Under the pieces are notes generated by a model. It searched no databases. It was not told the DNA's origin and saw only the letters and a program-made list of their open reading frames with translations. Shown here one piece after another: positions 16,885 through 23,872 of a stretch of 64,000 nt of DNA (its first letter is position 1; each line of letters begins with the position of its first letter). The stretch is from positions 248,001 through 312,000 of the forward strand of contig JBMNKK010000001.1 in NCBI GenBank assembly GCA_050952125.1. The letters run 5' to 3'. The DNA comes from UBA3951 sp050952125. GTDB lineage: Bacteria > Bacillota > Sulfobacillia > Fermentithermobacillales > Fermentithermobacillaceae. A program made the translations under genes and the position numbers.

Positions 16885-17475
16885 ATGCCCAGTCGCGCAA
16901 AGAAGCTTGAGGCAATCTACAACTGCGGAATGATGGTGGGCCAAAACCCCTGGTATGCCTTCCTGTTTGGCTACTTGGTGGGTCAGGTCGACAGGGTGCA
17001 CTTCGTCGAGAGTCTGGCGGATGCCGAGATTGCCATCAACATCAACCTCCGGCGAACCAGAGTCTGGCCGAACGAGCCGTTCAAAGCGACTGTCCGCGGC
17101 ATTAACATGCCGAACACCCTTACCCTGGTAAGGTCCATCGAGGACAGCGACGCGCCAATCTGCCTTTCGGTCGAATTCGACCAGGCCGAAGACACTCCGT
17201 GGTATCAGGAGGTCGTCCTTCCCAACGTCTCATACATCAAAGACGCCTCATCGGCTGCGGAAGAGGAGGCGGAGTCGCTCTGGAAGGAGATGGACCACTC
17301 GCTGGATGTCTATCGCGAATGCAAGGCTCTTCTCCAGGAGGCGAATCCTGAACGCAGAAAGGAACTCGAGTATTACATGAGACTCGCTGAGGATCAGATG
17401 AAGCGGCTCTCAGCCCAAATGGACGTGCTGAACAGGCATATGAAGAGGATCGCGGAGTGGGAAGAACAGGACTAG
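16885..17475 (+). CDS. Hypothetical protein with C-terminal coiled coil
   Basis: 196 residues, family not recognised. The N-terminus is basic (MPSRAKKLE), followed by a mixed segment NPWYAFLFGYLVGQVDRVHF and a beta-rich middle (INLRRTRVWPNEPFKATVRG). The last 80 residues are highly charged and helical (SSAAEEEAESLWKEMDHSLD onward), consistent with a coiled coil. It is divergent from the HNH-Nudix gene, and a strong terminator follows. GAGGTG lies just upstream of the ATG. A partnership with the nuclease is possible but there is no direct evidence. Confidence 0.6.
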   Translation: MPSRAKKLEAIYNCGMMVGQNPWYAFLFGYLVGQVDRVHFVESLADAEIAININLRRTRVWPNEPFKATVRGINMPNTLTLVRSIEDSDAPICLSVEFDQAEDTPWYQEVVLPNVSYIKDASSAAEEEAESLWKEMDHSLDVYRECKALLQEANPERRKELEYYMRLAEDQMKRLSAQMDVLNRHMKRIAEWEEQD

Positions 17476-17572
17476 ACTTCCTGAGCCGGGGCAGTTGCCT
17501 CCCCATGTCGCCAACTAAATAGCTCTCAACTGCCCAGCCTTTCCTCACCAACTCACCAACTCATCCACTCTT

Positions 17573-17676
17573 CAACATTGCGATTTTCGCAATGTTTTTT
17601 GAGCAAAGTTTGCGATTTTGCAGCGGTCCGCTGCAAAATCGCAAACTTGACAGGATTCGCGTACTGTTTTTCGCAA
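17573..17676 (+). repeat. Palindromic repeat element, copy 1
   Basis: An element made of three parts. First, a hairpin of ATTGCG/CGCAAT. Second, a perfect 43-bp palindrome at 17606-17648: two 21-bp arms around a single T, centred on GCAGCGGTCCGCTGC. Third, the tail GACAGGATTCGCGT followed by GTTTTTCGCAA. A related copy with the same tail lies at 53462-53565. It sits in the non-coding gap between convergent genes. No transposase or terminal target duplication is seen; it looks like a REP/MITE-type dispersed element. Confidence 0.75.
17576..17600 (+). terminator. Strong terminator at the start of repeat copy 1
   Basis: CATTGCG and CGCAATG form a 7-bp stem around a 5-base loop (17576-17594), directly followed by six T residues. 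It would end transcription of the gene stopping at 17475. Confidence 0.85.
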
Positions 17677-17731
17677 CCTTAGGTTACATAATGTCCCCAA
17701 GGCTACTCCTACCCCTACTCCTACCTATCTC

Positions 17732-18784
17732 CTACTCACTCAGCACATAGCTCAACACAAGCCTCGCCGTTGCCAACAACCCTTCCTTGTGCGTGCGCTC
17801 GTGTGAGTGCGAGGCATCGACGCCGGTTCCTACACAGGCGCACCGCACGTCGTGCCCGGCGCGCAGCAAGGCGCCTGCATCCGAGCCGTAGTACGGGAAG
17901 ATATCCACCACGTAAGGGATGTCGTTAGCCTCACAGATCTCCTCAAGCTTCTTCCGGAGCGTTATGTCGTAGGGCCCGCCGCCGTCTTTCGCGCAGATGG
18001 AGACGGTGTACTCGCTGCCGAGCAGCCCGTTTCCGACGCACCCCATATCGACGGCAATGAACTCTTTCACACTCTCGGGAATGCCGTATGAACCGCCGTG
18101 CCCCACTTCTTCATGGACGCTCATATAGAAGTGGGTCGTGTACGCCGGCTTCAGTTTCTTGTCGGCCAGGTACTTGGCGCATCCCAGGATGGCCGCTACC
18201 GAAGCCTTGTCGTCCAGGTGCCTCGACTTGATGAACCCTGATGGCGTTACCTCGGTACGCGGGTCGAACACCACGAAGTCGCCTACCCGGATCCCGAGCT
18301 GCAGCACATCCTCTTTGTTCTTGACCTTCTCGTCGATGCGGACCTCCATGTTGTCAGCGTTGCGCTCCATCTTCGTGGTCTCCTGACCCCAAACGTGCGA
18401 CGCCGCCTTATTGATGAGGATCGTACCCGTGTAGCGCTTGCCGTTGCTTGCTTTGATGATGACGTGCTCGCCTTCGAGGCTCGGCCAGGGCGATCCGCCT
18501 ATCAGAGTAAGCTTGAGCCGCCCGTTGCTCTTGATCTCGAAGACCATCGCTCCGAGCGTATCTACGTGCGCCGAGAGGCCGCGCTCGTTGCCCTCTTTGG
18601 CCCCGGGGATAGTCACCAGGAGCCCACCCTTGTTGTTGATGGATGGCGTGTATCCAAGCGCTTCGAACTGGCCTTTAATCCATTCAGTTGCTTCTTTGGT
18701 GTCTCCGCTCGGGCTGGGTATCTTGCAGAGAGTGACCAGAGCATCTGTCATGAATTCGATGTCCGGAACGTTGTTCGGGCTCAC
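17732..18784 (-). CDS. M42 family aminopeptidase
   Basis: 350-residue metallo-aminopeptidase of the M42 (glutamyl aminopeptidase / deblocking aminopeptidase) family. Metal-ligand motifs are SAHVDTLG, RHLDDKAS, HEEVGHGG and VDMG, with the C-terminal HSHERTHKEG block. The start is GTG at 18784 because AGGAGG lies seven bases before it; an in-frame ATG at 18811 lies upstream of that site. It would remove N-terminal residues from oligopeptides in the cytoplasm. It lies directly downstream (37 bp) of an M14 carboxypeptidase on the same strand, so the pair probably shares a transcript and attacks peptides from both ends. Confidence 0.93.
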   Translation of the reverse strand: MSPNNVPDIEFMTDALVTLCKIPSPSGDTKEATEWIKGQFEALGYTPSINNKGGLLVTIPGAKEGNERGLSAHVDTLGAMVFEIKSNGRLKLTLIGGSPWPSLEGEHVIIKASNGKRYTGTILINKAASHVWGQETTKMERNADNMEVRIDEKVKNKEDVLQLGIRVGDFVVFDPRTEVTPSGFIKSRHLDDKASVAAILGCAKYLADKKLKPAYTTHFYMSVHEEVGHGGSYGIPESVKEFIAVDMGCVGNGLLGSEYTVSICAKDGGGPYDITLRKKLEEICEANDIPYVVDIFPYYGSDAGALLRAGHDVRCACVGTGVDASHSHERTHKEGLLATARLVLSYVLSE

Positions 18785-18821
18785 ACCGGTACCTCCTCTG
18801 TCTAAAGTCATGAGACATGCG

Positions 18822-20480
18822 TCAGCCTAACTGAACCTCGGCCTTGGCCCTCCCGGCCCTGGGCGTAACCGCCGTAACGGTCACAACCGAGCCTTTCGCG
18901 GCACGCACAACCCAGGTAAGCTTCACCTTGTTGTCTCCGCCGCCCGCTCTGCCACCTAAGTGGCCGACCTCCTGCTCGGCTTTCCCACTCACGAGGTCAG
19001 CGCCTGACAAGGTAACTTTCACCGGCTTTGCCTGCCTCACCTTCAAGGCCTGGAACGTCACGTGGGTCGGCAAGTAACCCTCATTCTTGATCACCGCGTC
19101 GACCTTGTATACCCCGCTTGCCAGAGCTTCTGACTTGGCTTTCTCGATAACCAAGCGAGGCGCAACAGCAGCCCTGGTCAGGGTGAACTCGGCGTTCCTC
19201 CGGCACTCATCCTCCAGGAGCGACGGCGGAGGGTTCTGCCTGCCCATTTTGGGTTCCCACCCGCCAATCTCGACGTCACCCAACTGGGGGTGCCTGAAAG
19301 GCTTCCAGTCGCTAAACAGCTTCCCGCCCATCTGCTCATCGTTCCACTTCAGGAGCTTAAGCGCGTCTTCCTCGCGGTCCTTTTCGGTGAGAGATTTCAT
19401 CTGCTGCAACGAGCGCTGCGGAATTCCCGCGCGCCCCCGCATATCCCACAGTTCGGTCTCGAAGGCCAGGATCCCCAAGGTCTCGTAGGCCCACTCCAAA
19501 TCGCTGCCCACTTCAGGTTTCTCTTGGTTCCAGGTGAAACCCTCAAAAACCGACTTGCAGGGGTATCCGGTGACCTCCTGGCCGATCTCCCCGATTGCCC
19601 TGTAGATTGCGAGGTCTCGCTCGTCGAGCGCCCGGTCGGCCTTCGTGCACAGGGGCCTAAGAAGCACTCCACCGCTTGTGTGATATGCCATGCTGCTCAC
19701 GATGTTGGGATGAGCCAGGTAGAAGTCTCCTATCGCCTTCATCTCGGGCTCAGAGAAGGGGTAATCGCCCGAGCCCGGCTGCCTCACCGGAAGCGCCCAG
19801 TTGGTGGGATACTGCCTGTTAAAGTCCAAGCGGTACTTGCCCGGCGCCGGCTTTACCGGGACATCCGGGTCGTACTCCCTGACAGTGCCTTCCATGAACA
19901 CATCGTAGTAGACGTCACCGGGCGAACCCAACTCGTCGGGACGCCTCCGAACCATTATCCGCGGGTCTTTCTCCGATATCTTCCAGGCCCCGTCAGGATT
20001 CTTTACCCTCATCTGCAGTATCTTCCCGTCGCCGTCGATATCCTCGGGGATAAGGCCCGGTTTGTCGTCCACATCCTTTGGCCACGGATGCAGGCTCGAC
20101 CGCAGCATGTACGGCGTCGTGAGGTAGTACTCCGAGCCGTCCACCGTGATCCTGGGGATGAAGTAAAACACTCTCGTATCCACAAGGCGGGTAATGCGGT
20201 CATCCTTCCCGTACCCCTCAAGGATCTGCTTAATGGTGTAGAGGATGACTTCGGCGCCCGTAACCTCGCCCGCGTGCGTATTGCCGTCTGCGTAGATGCC
20301 CGGCTTGTCGGCCCCGCGCCCGGTCTTCTTGTTTGTTATTTCAATCATGAGGATCTCGCGGTTCTCGTACGACTTGCCGATGCACTCGATGCGGCAGAGG
20401 TCCGGATACTCGCGCACGCAGTCCTGCAGGAACTTCCTAATCTCGTCATAGGAATGGTACTTATCGAAGGTAATGTTCAA
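18822..20480 (-). CDS. M14 family zinc carboxypeptidase (paralogue 2)
   Basis: 552 residues from a TTG at 20480, chosen because GGAGGAG lies six bases upstream. The zinc motif HAGE lies in DGNTHAGEVTG, the third ligand His in SMAYHTSGG, and the catalytic Glu in FETELWD. An Ig-like beta domain occupies about the last 110 residues. It shares the whole architecture with the genes at 10507 and 20520, and lies 39 bp after the latter on the same strand, so it arose by tandem duplication. No signal peptide is seen. Confidence 0.93.
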   Translation of the reverse strand: MNITFDKYHSYDEIRKFLQDCVREYPDLCRIECIGKSYENREILMIEITNKKTGRGADKPGIYADGNTHAGEVTGAEVILYTIKQILEGYGKDDRITRLVDTRVFYFIPRITVDGSEYYLTTPYMLRSSLHPWPKDVDDKPGLIPEDIDGDGKILQMRVKNPDGAWKISEKDPRIMVRRRPDELGSPGDVYYDVFMEGTVREYDPDVPVKPAPGKYRLDFNRQYPTNWALPVRQPGSGDYPFSEPEMKAIGDFYLAHPNIVSSMAYHTSGGVLLRPLCTKADRALDERDLAIYRAIGEIGQEVTGYPCKSVFEGFTWNQEKPEVGSDLEWAYETLGILAFETELWDMRGRAGIPQRSLQQMKSLTEKDREEDALKLLKWNDEQMGGKLFSDWKPFRHPQLGDVEIGGWEPKMGRQNPPPSLLEDECRRNAEFTLTRAAVAPRLVIEKAKSEALASGVYKVDAVIKNEGYLPTHVTFQALKVRQAKPVKVTLSGADLVSGKAEQEVGHLGGRAGGGDNKVKLTWVVRAAKGSVVTVTAVTPRAGRAKAEVQLG

Positions 20481-20519
20481 GCCGTTCTCCTCCCCCGCTG
20501 CGTCATTCCGCCTCAATCT

Positions 20520-22193
20520 CTACTCCAGCGTTATGTGGGCATCATCGGTGCCTGCCCTTTCGGACGTCGCGGTGATCTTCACTTTCGCGCCCGGCTCAGC
20601 CCGCAATACCCACTCGATCTGCTTGTGGCTCCCTGCCTCGCTCGCGCCCATCCAGCCCATACGGCCCCTGCCCGTTCCCACAAGGCCGGGTAGGTGACCT
20701 ATCTCTTCCTTTGCTTTTCCGGAGACTATCTTCGCCTTGTCGTCGTGGGTTATCTCCACTGCTACTGGCTTTACCCTGTTGACCACAACTGCCTGCTGCG
20801 ACCCGCTGGTAGGCATATAACCTTTGTTGGCTACCACGGCAGTTACCTTGTACAGCCCTTCCGCGAGCTTCTCGACCTTGGTTTTCTCGATATCGATCTT
20901 GGGCAGGCAAGCCGCGTGGTACAGTGTGAACAGGCAGTTCTTATGGCACTCGCCCTCAAGGAACTGGGGCGGAGGGTTCGTGAGCACGAACTTGGTTTTC
21001 CACCCGCCAACCTCAAGTACGCCGAGCTGCGGATGGTCAAACTTTCTCCACCTGACAAACCCCTGCCCGGCCAGTTCGCGGTCGTTCCACTTGAGGAGGG
21101 CGAGTTGGGCATCTTCCGCACTCCTGCCTCGGCGGTCAAACAGCTTGTTGCCGGCACGGACTGAAGCGTCCCAGAGCTCAGTCGAGAAAGTGATGATACC
21201 CAGGTGCTCGTACAGCCAATCCATGAACACACCTTTGAGCGGGTGTTCTTTGTCGACCGTGTAGTCCTCATAGGTTGACACGTGCGGGTAGCTGGTGAGT
21301 TCAGTTCCCTTCTGGCCGATGGTCTTGTAGAGCGCCACATCGAGCGGGGGAAGCTTGCTGTCGGGCCTGGTACATGCAGGGCGCAGGATGGCACCCATGG
21401 TCGTGTGATAGGACATCGCCCCAGCGATATTGGGGTGCCCCAAAATGAAGTTGGCGACATTCCGTGTCTCCGGCTCAGACAGCGGATAGGGGCCCGCGCC
21501 GCGCTGCACGTTGTCGGGCTCCCAGAACGCCGGGTAGTTCCGGTTGATGTCCAAACCCCACTTGGGCTGGGCCATCTTGACCTCGCCGCCGTCCCAATTC
21601 TTGATCAGACCCTCAGGATAGATCTTATAGAAAGGACCTTCCTTATCCCACGGCTCGCGGCGGACCATCAAGCGGTCGTCCTGTTTGGACACTTTCCAGT
21701 CGCCGTCGGGATCTTGAACCCTCATCTGGAGGATCCATCCGTCGCCGTCGATATCCTCGGGATTGAGGCCGTCGTCGTTATCCCTCGGCGGGTACTCACG
21801 GACGCTTGACCTCAGCTGCATCGGCGTATGGAGGAATACCTCCGCTCCGTCCACGGATATCCTCGGAAGGATGTACCAAGTTCGGTTGTCCACCAAATCC
21901 GTGACGAAGCCATCTTTTCCGTAGTTGGACAGGAGGTACCACACCGTGTAGACGCACACTGCCGATCCGGTGACCTCGCCCGCATGGTGGTTTCCGTCTA
22001 TGTACATGGCAGGCTTCTTATCGGGGGAACCCTTCTCGAAGTTGGTGATCTCCACCGTCCACATTTCCCGGCCTTCGTACGTCTTCCCTATCGAATACAT
22101 CTTCGCAAGGTTCTCGTGCTCTTGGACCAGGTCTCTGAGGGTAGCCGTCAACTCCGCATAATCAAGGTAACGCGTGAAATCCGGTTTATTCAC
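20520..22193 (-). CDS. M14 family zinc carboxypeptidase (paralogue 3)
   Basis: 557 residues from a GTG at 22193, with GGGGG upstream; the frame is open to 22274 but lacks a better start. It has the zinc motif HAGE in DGNHHAGEVTG, His in MSYHTTMG and catalytic Glu in STELWD. The C-terminal beta domain has extra Gly/Met-rich sequence (GTGRGRMGWMG). Residues near the active site differ from the other two paralogues (THTTMGAIL-like against HTSGG), which hints at different C-terminal preference. Next upstream is the corrinoid adenosyltransferase gene. Confidence 0.93.
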   Translation of the reverse strand: MNKPDFTRYLDYAELTATLRDLVQEHENLAKMYSIGKTYEGREMWTVEITNFEKGSPDKKPAMYIDGNHHAGEVTGSAVCVYTVWYLLSNYGKDGFVTDLVDNRTWYILPRISVDGAEVFLHTPMQLRSSVREYPPRDNDDGLNPEDIDGDGWILQMRVQDPDGDWKVSKQDDRLMVRREPWDKEGPFYKIYPEGLIKNWDGGEVKMAQPKWGLDINRNYPAFWEPDNVQRGAGPYPLSEPETRNVANFILGHPNIAGAMSYHTTMGAILRPACTRPDSKLPPLDVALYKTIGQKGTELTSYPHVSTYEDYTVDKEHPLKGVFMDWLYEHLGIITFSTELWDASVRAGNKLFDRRGRSAEDAQLALLKWNDRELAGQGFVRWRKFDHPQLGVLEVGGWKTKFVLTNPPPQFLEGECHKNCLFTLYHAACLPKIDIEKTKVEKLAEGLYKVTAVVANKGYMPTSGSQQAVVVNRVKPVAVEITHDDKAKIVSGKAKEEIGHLPGLVGTGRGRMGWMGASEAGSHKQIEWVLRAEPGAKVKITATSERAGTDDAHITLE

Positions 22194-22279
22194 TGCCGCA
22201 GCCCCCTTTTCTCTCCCGCGCGACCCTTTTCGCGCGCATCTGTCTGCAGCGCCCGGCGCCGTCCGGGCGCACACTTAGC

Positions 22280-22867
22280 CTAGTACTCGATGCCCTGCCT
22301 CGCCTTGACACCTTTGGTGAAGTGGTGCTTTACCTCCTTGACCTCTGAAACCATGTCGGCTCTGTCCATGATCTCCTTCGGACAGTACCGGCCTGTGAGC
22401 ACGACATCAACATGGGAAGGCCGCTTGTCGAGAAGCCTCAAGACGTCCGCAGTCTCGATGAGCCCGGTCGCCACAGCCACGTTGACCTCGTCCAGCACCA
22501 CAAGGCCGTACTCTCCCGACGCGACAGCCTCCTCGGCGCGCTTCAGCGCTCCTTGTGCCAGTTCAGTATCTACGCGGGCAGGGTCGGAGAGGTTCACGAA
22601 CTCGTCGCGGCCGTGCTGCTCAATCTCTAGAAGGGGCAGATACTTCTCAGCCGCTATGCGCTCGCCGTAAACGTTTCCCTTGCCCTTCATGAACTGGATG
22701 AACAAGACTCTCCTGCCCCACCCGACTTGGCGGAGAGCCAGCCCCAGCGCCGCAGTGGTTTTTCCTTTGCCGTTGCCGGTGTAGACCATCACCACACCCT
22801 TGATATCCGTCGCATCAATCTTGGTGCCCGTCCCGGCTTCCATCCCGGTATCGTTCCTGGTATCCAT
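22280..22867 (-). CDS. cobO: Cob(I)yrinic acid a,c-diamide adenosyltransferase
   Basis: 195-residue CobA/CobO/BtuR-type ATP:corrinoid adenosyltransferase that makes adenosylcobalamin. The P-loop GNGKGKTTAALGLALR is at about residues 32-47, followed by VLFIQFMKGKGN, LVVLDEVNVAV and LTGRYCPKEI, all diagnostic. GGAGG precedes the ATG. No other cobalamin biosynthesis gene is in the window, so it may serve corrinoid salvage. It is on the same strand as the M14/M42 cluster, 86 bp away. Confidence 0.95.
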   Translation of the reverse strand: MDTRNDTGMEAGTGTKIDATDIKGVVMVYTGNGKGKTTAALGLALRQVGWGRRVLFIQFMKGKGNVYGERIAAEKYLPLLEIEQHGRDEFVNLSDPARVDTELAQGALKRAEEAVASGEYGLVVLDEVNVAVATGLIETADVLRLLDKRPSHVDVVLTGRYCPKEIMDRADMVSEVKEVKHHFTKGVKARQGIEY

Positions 22868-23027
22868 GGCGAGTCCTCCTGTAGATTCCGAAAATCACGA
22901 TAGCTCCGTATAGAGAAGGTTTGAACCACGAAATGGTTCTTGCTTAGCGTTGCCTAATCCTTCAGGTAAGATAGTGTCGATTATCTACTAATGGCACGCG
23001 ATGACTCTTGTCGGCAGGCTGCCGGCA

Positions 23028-23062
23028 GCTGCTTGAAGCTGCTTGAAGCTGCTTGAAGCTGC
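23028..23062 (+). repeat. Short tandem repeat of 10 bp
   Basis: GCTGCTTGAA is repeated three times in direct succession and ends in a fourth partial copy, about 40 bp upstream of the phosphoribosyltransferase start. It lies in the leader or promoter area and could vary in copy number by slippage. Confidence 0.75.
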
Positions 23063-23101
23063 ATGCCTGCTGTGGGTATACGAGCGAGAGGAGCCGGAAA
23101 C

Positions 23102-23677
23102 ATGAAGTACAGCGGCGAGACTACATATGAACTGCAAGTGGCCGGATTGACCAGGGTCCTCCCTGTCGTGCAGGTCAGTGACGGTGTTTGGGTGGCGTCC
23201 TTTGTAATGCTGGGCGACTCGGAACTTGTGAACGCCTGCGCCGAAGAACTCGCACACAGGCTGTTGGCGTACGATTTCGACTACCTTGTAGGTCCGGAGG
23301 CCAAGGTACTTCCCCTATTGCACGCCCTAGCAACTACGCTGGGACAGGGACGCTACATTGTCTGCAGGAAGAGCGTAAAGGCCTACATGCAGAACCCTTT
23401 GGTTGTATACGCCCGGTCGATCACCACATCAGGAAAACAGACGCTTGTGCTGGACGGAATGGATGCGGAGCGGATTCATGGGAAGAGGGTTGCGGTGGTT
23501 GACGATGTGGTGTCAACCGGCGGCAGCTTGGCCGCTGTCGAAGAGCTTCTGAGCAAGGCCGGCGCGGAGATAGTCTGCCGGGCAGCAGTTCTTAAGGAAG
23601 GAGACTCTTACGGAGGCAACCTGGTCTACCTTGCGGATCTGCCTATTTTCACACAGTCTCCGGCGGTCAGCGGGTGA
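23102..23677 (+). CDS. Phosphoribosyltransferase family protein (APRT-like)
   Basis: 191 residues from the ATG at 23102 with GAGGAG upstream. The PRPP-binding motif VAVVDDVVSTGGS is at about residues 130-142 and the flexible hood segment precedes it. The layout resembles adenine phosphoribosyltransferase and the PurR/XPRT-type relatives. The base specificity loop cannot be read with certainty, so purine salvage is likely but the exact base is not. A 10-bp tandem repeat lies in its leader. It is transcribed divergently from cobO. Confidence 0.85.
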   Translation: MKYSGETTYELQVAGLTRVLPVVQVSDGVWVASFVMLGDSELVNACAEELAHRLLAYDFDYLVGPEAKVLPLLHALATTLGQGRYIVCRKSVKAYMQNPLVVYARSITTSGKQTLVLDGMDAERIHGKRVAVVDDVVSTGGSLAAVEELLSKAGAEIVCRAAVLKEGDSYGGNLVYLADLPIFTQSPAVSG

Positions 23678-23872
23678 CGGATGCCTGCCACGTCACACGC
23701 CCCCGACGGCCAGCGGGTGACCATCGCCTACTACCGTTGCACCTTGACGGGTGGGCGGCCCGCCAAACAAAAGCAGAACAGAACCAAACCGTCAGCAGCG
23801 CTGTCTGATGAAGGAAAAGCCTTGTCCTAGGCGAAATCTTGAGTTGGACTACGCGCGACACGGAGGTCGACA

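Noticed and set aside
19290..20693. 467-residue plus-strand open frame
   Set aside because: It is antisense to the second and third M14 carboxypeptidases, which carry all catalytic motifs. The frame has no motif of its own.
23640..23872. Small coding region between the phosphoribosyltransferase and ftsK
   Set aside because: The short frames have no ribosome site or family resemblance; the stretch is best treated as non-coding.
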